Assembly (NCBI GenBank): GCA_002633025.1
Contig: NMRB01000500.1
Location: 98,881-162,880 of the forward strand
From: Notospermus geniculatus
Lineage: Eukaryota > Nemertea > Pilidiophora > Heteronemertea > Lineidae
DNA length: 64,000 bases
Direction: 5' to 3'
The position numbers and the translations under genes are program-made. How positions within the stretch are numbered: position 1 is the first letter of the stretch; each line of letters starts with the position of its first letter. Shown one piece after another: positions 11,969 through 23,813 of this stretch. Below the pieces are notes generated by a model. It searched no databases. It was not told where the DNA came from and saw only the letters and a program-made list of their open reading frames with translations.

Positions 11969-12241
11969 AGGGCATATTCGAATCCTTGTTCTAGACCACA
12001 CTCGTGCTGACTTAGTTCATGTAGTTGTTGACTCAACTCGAGAACGGCAATCTCGAACGTCGAGAACGCAGCTCGTGTTCTTCTCAATCCTCCGCTGCGT
12101 GGAGAGTAAGGAGAACACTGTTCTTGACCCGAAACGGGTTGCGTTCTTGGCGTTCGAGACTGCCGTTCTCGAGTTGAGTCAACATCTACATAAACTGGGT
12201 CAGCACGAGTGTGATCAAGAACGAGGATTCGAATACGCCCT
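11969..12241. mobile_element. Long foldback MITE, 273 bp
   Basis: This is nearly a complete hairpin. Arms of about 110-130 bases start AGGGCATATTCGAATCC on the left and AGGGCGTATTCGAATCC on the reversed right. Both arms contain GACTCAACTCGAGAACGGCA. A 164-codon plus-strand frame (11850-12344) runs across it and is not a gene. Confidence 0.85.
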
Positions 12242-12370
12242 CAAAGTCCTGTGTTCCCTCTGCCACTTCTCACTGCTGACTGCTGAAAAATTTCAGAAAA
12301 GATGCGCAAGTGGCCAATCCTATGGCTTCTGTGATGGATTTTAGGAGGTGTTCGGCCCTCGAGCCTAACA

Positions 12371-12450
12371 TCTGGACTTTTGGCTCGATGGAAGAATGCC
12401 TGCCTTTGCATGCACGAGATCCCGGTTTGATTCTTGGTGTGGTTGGCAAC
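12371..12450 (+). repeat. tRNA-Ala-like pseudogene or SINE head
   Basis: GAATGCCTGCCTTTGCATGC followed by ACGAGATCCCGGTTTGATTC closely follows the anticodon arm (TGC), variable loop and T arm of an animal tRNA-Ala. The acceptor stem does not pair, so it is a relic or a SINE head, not a working tRNA. Confidence 0.6.
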
Positions 12451-12560
12451 ACTTCCAAAATCACAGAGAATCGTTGAAGGTGATGGGCTATGTCAGTGGG
12501 TAGAATCCCTGACTATGGTGGGATATGTTGAAAAAATAGAGTAACGAGATCTTATTCCTA

Positions 12561-12619
12561 TGACGGAATGTTCTTTAGACCTACTAGGTATCGAATCAGA
12601 ACAATTTTGGACTCTTCGT
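12561..12619 (+). repeat. Dispersed repeat, copy 2 of 2
   Basis: This is the second copy of the repeat at bases 1-59, sharing TAGACCTACTAGGTAT and GAATCAGAACAATTTTGG. Similarity stops just after ACTCTTCGT in both copies. Confidence 0.7.
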
Positions 12620-13099
12620 TATGGTTTTACCACTGAATGAAAATCGACATGTCAACCAAATTAATCCTTTCTGTGTCAAACGATCCCTGCATCCCTCCCC
12701 CTTCTGGTAATCACAGTGTCGATTATTGCCCCCCTCCCAGTGCGATTCCTTCAATATTGGAGGAACATGTTCATTACATACTCACAATAGGAGACGATAG
12801 AAATGCTATCCCGGCTGTGATTGCCACATTGTAATTGAGCTTCGAATGTGCGGCGGTTGCGGTTCTCGTGAGGGTTGGTGTGAAAGGCACAGTTGGGGAA
12901 GTTAATACGGTGTTGGATTATTGAGTTATTTCTGAGAATTTCCAATGATTTTATAATCACAATTCATAGTTTTCTCTTGTGGCTGTTGGATGACGTCATC
13001 TTATTCAAAAAGCTAGCTTTATTTTGATTTCAGAGTTGGGTAAATCAATGTTCTTCAGCTGAACTATGATTTTCTATTGAAGTACCCCACCCACACATG

Positions 13100-13470
13100 C
13101 TGCAAGAGAGGCTCAAATTCAAGTGGTAGTAGGTCGATACCTGATCCGGTCCTGGCTTGGGTCTTGGATAGTAGGCCTACATGTGGCCCAGTACCAGCTT
13201 GGGCCCTTTGCAGCAAAAGGCCCATAGATGACTCGGTATCACCTTTGGGCATTGGGGCACTAGGCCTACCCTTGGCCATTGGGGCACTAGGCCTACCCTT
13301 GACCCATTAGTAGTGCCTTGGGCAGTTGTAACCTGACTCAGAACTGGTTTGGGCGCTGGTGGCAGTAGGCGTATATAGCTTGGACCATGTAGGCAGTAGA
13401 CCTTTGCAGACATACAGTGCCAGCTTGGGTCAGGGGCGGTAGGCCTGTATGTGACCCAGTACTGGCATGA
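13100..13470. repeat. Degenerate tandem repeat, GGCACTAGGCCTAC motif
   Basis: GGGGCACTAGGCCTACCCTT and related TGGGCCC/AGTAGGCCTA motifs recur irregularly. Two units at 13245-13310 are nearly identical. Confidence 0.55.
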
Positions 13471-13479
13471 GCCCTGGGG

Positions 13480-15330
13480 CAGACTGTTAACACTCTTTTA
13501 ATGATCCGCATTGCCATCTTGAGCTGAGAATGTGAGTGATGATAATTTGCAACCGGAATCTTTTCTTTCACTTATTGACACGTCTTTCAGGAGAAGATAA
13601 TCATGTACATATCCTCCTGATCCAATTACAGCTAACCTTCTTGGACTAAAGATGACTTCTTAATTGCATCGCAATCTGATTTCGTTGAGGAGCTTGAATG
13701 GGTCGATGACTGTCTTAATGGGGTTTACGTCAGTCTGTGGAGGTTACTCTTTCTTCATCTCTTGAGGGAATTGGGAAGTATACCCTGAAAGAATGAATGT
13801 GTCTGTAATTAGCTTCTCCCTCAGGGTCGAAATTGAAGCCTTATTGGCCCTAGAAAGGTCGACGATTTCATTTTGAGCTACTCGTGTTCCTCACTTGGAT
13901 AGGATCTTTCACTTGCCCTTGCAAAGGACTCAGTACAAGGCACCACTCGGTACAATACAAGGCACCACAGTGTCCTATGCGATGGACTTGAACAGAGAGA
14001 TATGACTGCCCCATCTGCTTAGCAAGCGGGAAGTTTCCCCCGGTGAAATACATCTTGGACTAGGGACCTGTTGATTGCTAAGCTGATGTGGTAACCCCTG
14101 GGCTATAGGGCTTCTGCTAAATTAAAATGGGGTGATGCTGCTCCAAGTCTTCCTGCGATGGCCTCTTGTTCTTCTCTCAGCATCGCCATGACCGAATCCA
14201 GAAGGGCACGAACCAGTCGTTTTTCCACCGGTTCCAGGAACCCCTGGACCTGATTGCAGGAGTCACTCTAAGTAATGAGCAAGTTCTGCCACAAAAATCC
14301 ACCCGATAAAACGAGAAAGTGATTAATCTCAGACAAGAGTGTGTAGGTGTGGCTGTTCTGTCAAACCACTGAGATGGAAACGTGTCTTTCTGTTAGCGGA
14401 CCCTAATGGAGGGAGGTGGAAATCACTCTCTACTTAGGAGGACCGTTCATGGCGATCTTTCGTGCTGATATCATTATCAATCAGTGGATTCGTTCATTAG
14501 GCTTTGTAATGATTAGTTTGGGTGTTATGATTACATGGCCAGCATGGTATACGGACACGGCGGCATTAATGATGGCTTCAAGGTTGCGAAGCCTTTGTGA
14601 ACCAGGGTGCCCATATACCAAGTAGAGCCATGTAATTGTAATCTTACGGCACTGAAATGTTGCTCTGGTTCACCGGGCTGACTGCGCAGATTTTGTCAAC
14701 GATTTTGGGTAAAATTGGGGTTGTGCCTTACCCTGATGCGTTTTACAGTTCATGGTAGCCTTCATCTTGATTACAACAATTAGTTCATTCTTAGATCTGG
14801 CGCAGCACGTTGACATAGGAGTAAAATTACTGATATCAATAATCCCCTAGTGAGTGTTCTGTCACATCAGCTTCTGGCATGTGAGGAATTGATCACTCAC
14901 TCGGTCGATTCACCTTCAAACTCAAGAAATCAATGCACGTCTTCAATATGTCATCCCGTTTCGCCTACACGAGGAAATGAAGATCAGACGCCAGTCAGTC
15001 AGGAGGAAGACGATGTATGGGTTGATTGTGCCAAGGAAGAGAAGTGACGAGCACTGCATCGGTTATGAATACTGTTGCATTGCCATAAAAACGAAAGTGA
15101 CACAGGAGATTTCATCCATTAACGCAGATATGAAAAGTCTCTCGCATTGTTAAGGCCCGTTACCACTGCTACGGTTACCTGCGGTTACGTCACAGTTTCC
15201 ACAGGCAACGTATTCTTTTGTACCATTACAGTGGGTCAAAGCCGGAAGCCGTTGCAACTATAGACGCAGTGGAAACTGCACAACAATCAGAGGAAATTGC
15301 TGTCGTGGATATAAGCCTTAGGCCTTGTTC
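13480..15330. other. 1.85 kb with no recognised gene
   Basis: I see no exon with splice support and no clear repeat family. Confidence 0.45.
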
Positions 15331-15338
15331 CACTCCAG

Positions 15339-15505
15339 AGTTTTCTCCTACGAGTAGGCTCTATATAGCCAGCTCGGCCACAGAAAACTAAAGGCAATCC
15401 TTAGTGATTTTCTTGGCATAAGCCATAAGGAAAACAGTACTGGTGAATTGCCTGTTGAGAGCCAACTAGCACAAGGAAACTCACGGAGAGCAGTCCCTTT
15501 AACAA
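15339..15505. mobile_element. GAGAGCCAACT MITE, copy 1
   Basis: It shares AGCCATAAGGAAAACAGTAC, GGTGAATTGCC and GAGAGCCAACT with copies at 33065, 54052 and 58190, and has an eroded left arm. Confidence 0.6.
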
Positions 15506-15834
15506 CGACTCTCCTTGTGGTTCGTGACAAAGATGCATGCCTGATGCATGTCTTGATTTGTTTTGGCTCAAGTAAGCTTTGAAGTACTAGTTAGAAGAAC
15601 CTTAACCAATCATGCGTGAAACACAATGCTCACACCGTAAAGCTAATCGTGGTTAGAAAGCCCTCCCTATGAGGATGTCACGCGATCCGTTACTTGTATA
15701 GGGAATAATTAGGAAGGGAAGAAAGGGAGCAGTTGAAAGGGTTCATCTCTCATGATTTTATCTGCGCATTTGCTTCAACACTTCTGTATAGGCAGCATGA
15801 TATGTTTGGCTCATTTCATGCAGCAAGTTTTCAT

Positions 15835-15940
15835 GAAAGATGCTGTTGTTTGGTGGGGGCAATGCCATAGTCGTCCAGTTTACAGGTTCTTGGCACTCTA
15901 TGTAATGATGCCAAAATACCACCAGCTCTGATGTAGTTAT
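15835..15940. repeat. Dispersed repeat shared with 43465-43560
   Basis: Both contain CAATGCCAT, TCCAGTTTAC or a variant, and GGCACTC followed by GTAAT and ATGCCAAAAT in the same order. The family is unknown. Confidence 0.45.
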
Positions 15941-16339
15941 AAATGTCAGCTTTCCTCAACTGAGAAAAAAAACATGTTTGTCTTGCCTAAAAGCCAAGCC
16001 CTGCCGTATTTTCTGTCCAAACATCAAGAGCCAATAGATCAATTGGTGATGACGGAAGTCTTCGGGGCGATTCCTCAACACAGATGATCGATATGGAGAA
16101 GAAAGCTCTTGGCGTATTGGTTCGTATGGTTTGTCTGGAAGTCGGAGCCAATTCACAGCCGAGGCGACTCACAGCTGGTCTCGGTTAATTGGCTCGGAGA
16201 CCCAATGTCAACGATGTTCTTCAGAAGATTTGAGTTGTTAAAAGTTGAACAGACAGCTGTGAAGGTCATTTGCAACCTGTTAACCGTAATAGCTCAAAGT
16301 GAATGAGTAATGCATTGGTCGATTTAGACATTTCTTGAT

Positions 16340-16570
16340 CAGACTTTGACCTTCATCCGACCTTGACCTTCATCAGACCGTGACCTTCAACAGACCTTGA
16401 CCTTTATCAGACTTTGACCTTCATCAAACATCGACCTTCAACAAGCCTTGATCTTCACCAGAATTTGACCTTCATCTGATCTTTACCTCCAATAGACCTT
16501 GACCTTCATCAGAATTGGACCTTGACCTTGATCAAACTTTCACCTTGATCAGACCTTGACCTTGATCAGA
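16340..16570. repeat. Minisatellite, ~18-bp unit
   Basis: There are a dozen or so units of CAGACCTTGACCTTCAT with substitutions. Confidence 0.85.
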
Positions 16571-17239
16571 CCTTGCTCATGCTCATACTGCCAAATAGGT
16601 CACGCTGTCCTCAGCAGCTCCTGCAACAGCAATTGTAATGAAGTAGTTAAACTTAACTTGACCAAACGCTCTCTTTGTATTTGCTTTAGATTCCTACATC
16701 AGGCTACTTACGTCCATGGTAAATTAACTGAACAGTAATTAATAGAAATTATTGGTAGATGTAGATTAGAGTGTAATGACTTGTGATGGATGGCAAGATT
16801 GGTAATGTTTGTTTCTTAGACATGATTGCGTCTTTCGAATACCCATTAGTATCAACAGAGTGCATCAAATTGCTCGACCAATATAGAAATCATCCACGGG
16901 ACTTTGATGGGTTTTTAGGGTTTGATTACAGAGTACTAAAACGTTCCCAGGGTAGTAAATGATGTGTGTCTCTATGTTATGGAAGCAGTTTCATGTTCTA
17001 GGCTCTCATGCGTCTTTGACGATTGATGGAAAATTTACATTTTATCACGAGGACTTTGAGTGGTTTTACAAATGGATGTTTGGTATTTCCCATTCAGTTA
17101 AATGATGATCGCACTGTAATAGATGACAACATCTCTCCATTTTGAACGTATCAAGAGGTTTAAATGGGATCTGCTGGAAAATTAACCAATACAACTGTTT
17201 GACTGTTGTCAGACACCAGGGACCACAGGGACATTCAGA

Positions 17240-17312
17240 GGCTGTGTCAAAACAGCAAAACGATGAAATGACAAAATGGCAAAACGAAATGATCGACTAC
17301 TTTGTACTTCTC
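17240..17312 (+). repeat. AAAACGA-rich repeat, copy in forward orientation
   Basis: GGCTGTGTCAAAACAGCAAA, GAAATGACAAAA and AACGAAATGATCGACTACTT match, inverted, bases 18270-18350 about 1 kb away. Confidence 0.65.
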
Positions 17313-17477
17313 GGGTTGTCCATCCATCCAACTCAAGTTGGCCCTAAAACAATGTACTTCAAAGCAAAGCAGATATGTGCCATATGTGCCACTAATCAAG
17401 CGCCCATACAGGATAGATGATCGGTTCTGACCTCTTGTACTAACTCAACAATGTCTGTAACTGAGACCTGTTTTGAG

Positions 17478-17640
17478 CTCACCAGGGTGAGCTCTTACAA
17501 TGGCGCAGTGTCCGTCGCTGTCGTCATCCATAGCAGGGCACATTTCGTAACCGCTGGGGCTACTGACCTGAAACTTGGTATATATATACCCATTGGTCAG
17601 ATGACTTATGACAACACGTTTCGGTCCTATCAAAAAAGAG
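17478..17640 (+). repeat. AGCTCACC/CGTAACCGCTGG repeat, 5' part
   Basis: It is similar in order and content to 63640-63830: AGCTCACC..GGTGAGCT, GTCCGTCG, TTTCGTAACCGCTGG, CTGAAACTTGGTA, TATATACCC, GTTTCGGTCC. It stops after about 160 bases. Confidence 0.75.
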
Positions 17641-18269
17641 AAAAGTAAAAACCTTGTGCAGGCCTATTCGACAGGGTGCCCCAAAAATTGCACAGCCATA
17701 TTTCAGGCTATTATACAATGCGGCTGTGTATCGGGTCTACATGTGATTGAAAAATAAAATCACCATAAAGTACGTCCACCATTGAAGTCCTTTAAACGGT
17801 GATTTTACCTATCCTTACGAGATAATACCACAAGTAGTATTCAAAGGAATTTCAGTATCTAGAATCATGATAAAGGGCTGGGAGGACTGGTTGAATCACA
17901 GATCGGCTACCATAGGCCTACGTTAAGCCTAACATTAGATTGGTATGATCTTTTGCTGTGGGTGTGACAGTATTCACTGGGATGGAAGAAGGGTGACTTT
18001 TAGCCCTACTACAAAAAGATACGCCCCTGATTTCCCTAAGTACAACATTGATCACAAATTGCTTCCTAGCCCAACCAGACGCAGAACCAGTAAAGTGCCT
18101 CACTTCAGGTCACAAGCCAAGTAGGCTGAATTGTACCCAGATCACCAGATGCCCACAGTGTTATGAATCCTATTCATAGGAATATCAGTATAGGCCTAAA
18201 ACCACTTGACACCTATGACCTGTTTGTGAGGATACAGTCAACTTCTTAATCATCCTAATTGTTTACGGC

Positions 18270-18350
18270 TGTCTTAGTACAAAGCAGTCGATCATTTCGT
18301 TTTGTCATTTCGTCGTTTCGTTGTTTTGCTCTTTTGATACAGCCACATTC
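18270..18350 (-). repeat. AAAACGA-rich repeat, inverted copy
   Basis: This is the reverse complement of the repeat at 17240-17312, including GTCGATCATTTCGTTTTGTC. Similarity does not visibly extend past about 75 bases. Confidence 0.65.
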
Positions 18351-18689
18351 AGATTTGCGGAGTCCCGCTGATGTACGAACGGAGCATGGCTTGAAGTGTT
18401 TACCCTCTGCCTGAAGATGTGCTGGCATTTCTGGTTGGGAAACAAGCAACAGATGTGAGCAGTCCCATGAAATATGACTCAATGGAATGTTTGTTGTGTG
18501 GGACAGAAAGGATTGCTTTCGTACACAATTGAGATGGATGAGGGTTGACAATGTTGTTGAGGAATCGTCACAGGGTGTCTGAAGAAGCTGCTCCTAAGAT
18601 GGGGGAAGGGAAGTTAGAGGATTGGAGAGAATCAGAACCAAGATGAAGGGAGGCAGGGGGTATTGAGGGTAACTACTCAGTGAATGGTA

Positions 18690-18980
18690 TAGACACAGAG
18701 TTTCAAGGATGCTGCCAAGTGTGGCATGTTCAAGTTTGGTTCACATAAAATGGTAGCATAGGCTACTGGCCACTGAGGCATGTGAGAATACAAGAACACA
18801 CTCTGTTGAGGCTGTGGAAAAGGTGGTTGTCTTGTGGGCATCTTGCCTACGGAATTGGTAGGCGATAGAGTTTGAAGCAGCAAGATTCTACCATTCTTAC
18901 AACCACATTGGACAAAATGGTACTGGCCTCTGAGGCATATGAGAACACCAGAAAAACGCACTACAGGCTGTGGTCTCATG
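18690..18980. repeat. Tandem repeat, two diverged ~150-bp units
   Basis: AAAATGGTAG..CTGGCCACTGAGGCATGTGA and AAAATGGTACTGGCCTCTGAGGCATATGA head the two units, each followed by GAACAC and a GAGGCTGTGG or CAGGCTGTGG. Confidence 0.55.
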
Positions 18981-19374
18981 AGCTCTCAAACCCACACCAG
19001 ACCGAGAAGCTTTTTCTTTGCCATTTTTCTTAGCCACAGGAGAATTGAGGCAGCAGATATTTCTGGTCCGAGGCAGAGGAGACCATGCTAAGAAACACTT
19101 CTGAAGAAAGCTACCTGTGGATCTTTTTCCACGAACGGATCAGAATCATTGAGGCAATCAGCCTCTTCGAAATGATAGGTGGTTGCTAGTTAGGAGTGTG
19201 GTGGAGAGTGAAGTTCATTGCACTGGTGGATTTTAAGTGAATGAAAGATACTCACACACGATTGAGAAAATATGGCCGGCAAAATGACCTCTTGAATCTG
19301 ATTGAAGAATGAATGACAGAGAACTTCGGGATGAGAAAGTGGTGCAGTGCAAACATCAGCGTCTCTCACTGCCG

Positions 19375-19465
19375 AGGTTCCGGGTGTGATCCTCAGTCAG
19401 TCTTTGACAGCAAAGGTTTTCTCTAGCCACTCCGGTTTCTTCCTGCTGTACATTTATTCACCAAT
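19375..19465 (+). repeat. Decayed SINE tail fragment
   Basis: GTTCCGGGTGTGATCCTCAG resembles a tRNA B box, and CCGGTTTCTTCCTGCTGTAC matches the tail of the SINE at 42695. Confidence 0.5.
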
Positions 19466-19526
19466 ACTGTCTTTTCAGCCAGTGATGTTGTACAGTATTT
19501 GTCACTCGGACGATCTGCTCTCAACT

Positions 19527-19646
19527 ATGACTGGTATTAGAAGTGAGCAAATGCTTTTACTTAAGATTTGTGCAGCAAGGTCCAATGTAAATGTACTGCA
19601 AAACTTGAAATAAAAGCATTTGCTACCTTTTATGAATATCAGTCAT
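19527..19646. mobile_element. Palindromic MITE, TATTCATAAAAG family, copy 2
   Basis: It has the same organisation as 8891-9015. The left end is damaged (ATGACTGGTATTAGAAGTGA); the right end TTTTATGAATATCAGTCAT is intact. Confidence 0.78.
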
Positions 19647-21039
19647 TCTAAACTATTGCCTACACATTGCCTGTTGCCTGTTTCCATCTTCTGCCCTGTT
19701 CCTGACAACCGCAAGCATGGGGTAGAAATTGAGACAGTTTAGCCGTGTTGTGCGTCTGGCGTGAGGAGAGATAACTTGGTGAGATCAATACAGTATCTGA
19801 TCAATCTAATCACCTTATTGGGCGTGAGATGGGTCTGAGATGAGCCCGCCATTCATGATGATAGTTGATAAAAGAGGAGACATATCTCCTAGTCTGATAC
19901 TTTTGGCACAAACGATGTGGGGTTGCTTTTTAACTTTGAGAGTAGGTGTGAGCTATTACTGGACCTATCTGAAGTTAACAACATGATAAGCTGGTATACA
20001 TGGTATAGGAAAGTAAGTTGATATGATGATAGGTACAGTAGCTAGATGGAGGGAGCTAATTATGATAATGGATAAAGTGGGAGGTTAGTGTTTGGGTAGA
20101 TGACATTGGCACAAGGAATGAAGTAATTGGTAGGGAGAAAACAAATGCCAAAGTTTTTCTTGGGAGGTGATGCTGACATGGCTGAAGATAGAGTGTAGAA
20201 TTTTCAGAACCACCGACATGACCGAGGTGTTTTGTCACCAGAAGGCATTCTACATGTAGCTGTCAATTGTGAGTTTTCGCAACAGCCGGTTTGCCTACAA
20301 CATTTTGCGATTCCTTCCTGTTGAATTGGACTCAAACAAGACGTGAATCATCATTTGACGTTGCCTTTGGCCTTACTGGGCCACTGTGAAAACTCCTCAT
20401 TGTTGTCAACTCTGAGTGCAACTTTCCTGAGAGTCGGCGAGTGAATGTCAAATTCCAGTTACTCCCACATACAAAAGTGCCGTAAAGCACGAACTACCTC
20501 ACAATTTGAAAGCCATGATATTCCCGAGAGTCGACTCCCGAGGATTACTGGTACAGCAACAAAAGGTTAAAAGAATTTGTCTTCGGCTTTGAATGCAAAA
20601 AAACAGATTTTAGTTCTGAATAGCTCGATATTTCAAGAATACATTACGATATACAAGTGTGTGTCTCAAGTCTGTATGTTCCTGCATTATCAGAGAATGC
20701 AGTTCTGTTATCTGACAATTCTGCCATGAAAATGTTCTATGAGACGCAGCTTGCTATTACGTTTTCCTGTTACCGGAACTGGCATTCGTACAGGTTCTGG
20801 CAGGCGATTCCTGTACGGTTTGGGTATGCTATATTGTGCTTTCCTGCCCGAGGATGTTCTGAGAACTAACTTCCTGGATGTTTTGAAAGCTTTATGTGTG
20901 AGGTTGGGTTGGAAGTATTCTTTCAGGGAAGGAGGGCATGGGTATAGCCTTTACGTACAGAGGACTACAAAACCGATATCCTTCAATGTATCTGAAATCA
21001 ATATCAGACGTTGTCGGTTATGTATAAAAGAAAGGAAGA

Positions 21040-21455
21040 GCCACACCTGGATTTGAACTAGAGATTTTCTGCTGCTTCACTTAAGCTAGCAGCACACGCC
21101 ACCACTTTTGTTGCTTGTACAGGCAATTTTTGTGGTCGGCAATTTTTGTGGCGGTTGCCGGTTTTTAGCAGACGTCACCACTCAGTGGTCTCGTATCGTG
21201 TGCTGCTGGCATGCATCACCACAACTGGCAACTACGAGCAATTTTCGTGGTGAGAAATCAAACCAGTTTGATTTTCGGCAACTCGTGGTCACCATAGAAT
21301 TTCCGTGGTGATTGGTCGTTGCCAGCCACAGCACACTTGGCCATTTTCATGGCGACCACGAAAATTGCCTGTATGAGCAACTAAAGGGTGACGTGTGCTG
21401 CAGGCTTAAGTCCGACACTCTACCACCTGAGCTAACAGATGTATCCTGCTAACAG
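21040..21455 (-). repeat. tRNA-like sequence split by a MITE (copy A)
   Basis: Read on the minus strand, GTTAGCTCAGGTGGTAGAGT then GTCGGACTTAAG form a D arm and anticodon region. After the inserted element, the AAATCTCTAGTTCAAATCCA part supplies a T arm. Joined, it resembles a tRNA or a SINE head; the copy here is interrupted and cannot function. Confidence 0.65.
21085..21405. mobile_element. piggyBac-like MITE, 321 bp (copy A)
   Basis: It is flanked by TTAA at 21081-21084 and 21406-21409. The inverted ends GCTAGCAGCACACG and CGTGTGCTGCAGGC continue as a subterminal repeat with GTACAGGCAATTTT. Internal CAATTTTCGTGGT and TGGTCGTTGCCAGCC motifs recur in both arms. Confidence 0.82.
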
Positions 21456-22781
21456 GGCTAGTAAGAACATGGTTATGTTTCCTTACAATTATATTTGATG
21501 GTCATTTTTGTAGCGTTCCATCTTTGTGCCAATAATGCTGTAAAAAGTGCAATAAAAGCCATGATTTGGTAGTAAATCAGAAAAAAAACTTCATTTTCAG
21601 GCTGTCTTTCCATTTCCCTGTAGTAGTTTGGTCCAGGATGAGGGTTTGGGTTAGCTGTGGAGTTTGTATTAGGGGCAAATTGGGAAAGGGCGAAATGGGA
21701 ATAAACCAATTTGTGGAACACCATAACCAACATGGCTGCCAGCCATGGGAACGATATGTAATAGAATTGGTTACCCCGACGATTTTGTCGACAATGCATG
21801 TATGTGTATGTACATTCATTGTGCATTCCAACAGTGACAATGTTATCACTAGACAATAGGATAATGCCATCCTATATTGACTGCGATTGGAGATGGCCTC
21901 CAGGCCAAATGTATTTGTATCTATGGAGCTATAATATTGAAGATCAATTCATATCTTGTTTAGACACTTTCTCTTCGTTATTTGCGTCAATATATTCTAC
22001 AGGTTTGAGGTGGTTGCCGTCATTTTCCATTCACGCTAATAACTTTGCCTCTGGCTGTCAATTGTTATTTGAACAACTTGTCCTCGTTTTATGATAAACT
22101 TCTCTACTTCCAAATTGACTAATAATTTGATCATAATTGATTGTCCAAGTGTTGAATTGAATGTACCGGAAGCTGAGGGGCAGTTCCACGCCTGGTGTTA
22201 GGTACACGTTCAGGGCGTATCCAGATTTTTTTGCGGGGGATCTGATATGATGGTGTTTACAGGCAGCAGTTGAAGAAGGGGTCTTGGGGTCCTCCACAGA
22301 ACTATTTTAAATCTGAATGTCCTGAGATGCAATTTTGACAGCAAAATCATTGGTTTCTGAGAGCCTGCGTCCAGATTGCAGCTGATCCGTGGTTCCATTG
22401 GTGCTGAATTCGTAGGAGTACAACACCCTTGTCTGTCTTAGAAACCATGAATGACTGGCTCAGCATCAAGAAGAGGATGGCATCTCTCATGGAATCACCT
22501 GGGGAGTTCGATTTGGCCATCATGTCAGATGGTCATTCTAGATCTCTAAACGAATCCATCTAACACCGGGGCCTAGTGTCCTTAACTTTTTCCTGTCTGG
22601 AGGTATTAACCTGACTGTGGAACGCCGCCATCGCCACCTCTTTGCAGACAACCAACGAAAAAACTACAGCCAATAACTAGTTTTGCATCTTCTGCGTATC
22701 TGATCAGTGCTAGCACTATTAAATTCATTGGAACTTCATGTACACTAGACTCGAATGAATGGGAAAAAAGTCATAAGGTCA

Positions 22782-23085
22782 AGAAAGGGTTGGCCTCAGC
22801 TTGGTTCAAGGTACTTGAAAGGGTTGACCTCAGCTTGGTTCACAGTACTTGAAAGGGTTAACCTCAGCTTGGTTCAAGGTACTTGAAAGGGTTGACCTCA
22901 GCTTGGTTCAAGGTACTTGAAAGGGTTGACATGGGTTCAAGGTACTCGAAAGGGTTGACATCAGCTTGGTTCAAGGTACTTGAAAGGGTTGACATGGGTT
23001 CAAGGTACTTGAAAGGGTTGACATCAGCTTGGTTCAAGGTACTTGAAAGGGTTAACCTCAGCTTGGTTCAAGGTACCTGATACTT
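22782..23085. repeat. Minisatellite, 34-bp unit (copy A, ~9 units)
   Basis: The units contain GAAAGGGTTGACCTCAGCTT and GGTTCAAGGTACTT. A shorter variant of about 29 bases (GTTGACATGGGTTCAAGG) alternates with the full unit. Confidence 0.9.
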
Positions 23086-23812
23086 CCAACATTGTACCCC
23101 CAGTTGTCATAGATTTTCAATTAAAAATATCACCTCGGAGAACAATATGATTAAAGCCAATTCTTTCTTGTCCCAATGGTATGATCATTTCCCTAATTAT
23201 GTTCTCGACACTCGCTCATTTGGAACCCGTCTTTGTATAAGTACTTCACATGGGATGCATTACGCACTTGTTTAATAGCCGTTCTTCCTTATGTCAGTCA
23301 CAGAATTCAATAACGTGGATAGCGTTGAGGTACTTCGTATTTCTTAATGGTAGCATCGCTGTATCTCTGCAAGAGTCCACTGTAAACACTCCATCAGCAT
23401 GTTTCTGGCGTAATATGCGCTCGTCAGAACGACTTCTATCATTTCAATACGTTCGCGACAAAAGATGGACATTTCGTGACACCATCCCGCTTCATGCAGA
23501 TATCTAGGTGCCGCTTTGCGAAAGGCGAAAGATCACTTTTAAGATTCACTTTGCCGCTGTTAATGACACATGTAGGAGTGGAGACATTGTGCTTTTCCCT
23601 TGCTTAGAAACGGTGACGTTATCGCTTCAGAGGTCTTTGCCTTTCTTACCTATTGTTGTCGTTTTGACTGGAATACTTTATCGGGTACATTAGGGCTTTC
23701 GTACGGTACATATGTCGGCGGAATAAAGCGGTGACTTACTTGTCAGTTGTGAAGGATATAGTCGGAGTGTTGTATGTAAACAAAAGCTAGGTGTCGAGGG
23801 CCTAGCTGTTAT

Positions 23813-23813
23813 N
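23813..23813. other. Single N at duplication junction
   Basis: One unknown base separates ...CTAGCTGTTAT from CTTGCTATTAC, exactly where copy A ends and copy B begins. This suggests a scaffolding join rather than a sequenced junction. Confidence 0.9.

Larger units (their letters stand above)
20750..23812. repeat. Tandem duplication, copy A
   Basis: This is copy A of a roughly 3.1-kb duplicated block; copy B starts at 23814, directly after a single N. Bases 20750-22207 show no difference from B (constant offset 3064). After 22208 the copies differ by scattered substitutions, small indels, a shorter or longer minisatellite and one insertion. No coding sequence is recognised inside; small frames repeated in both copies are by-products. 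Confidence 0.92.

Noticed and set aside
11850-12344. 164-codon plus-strand frame
   Set aside because: It runs through a 273-base foldback MITE and adjoining sequence, with no domain and no splice sites of note.
12371-12450. Functional tRNA-Ala gene
   Set aside because: The anticodon and T arm are similar, but the acceptor stem does not pair.
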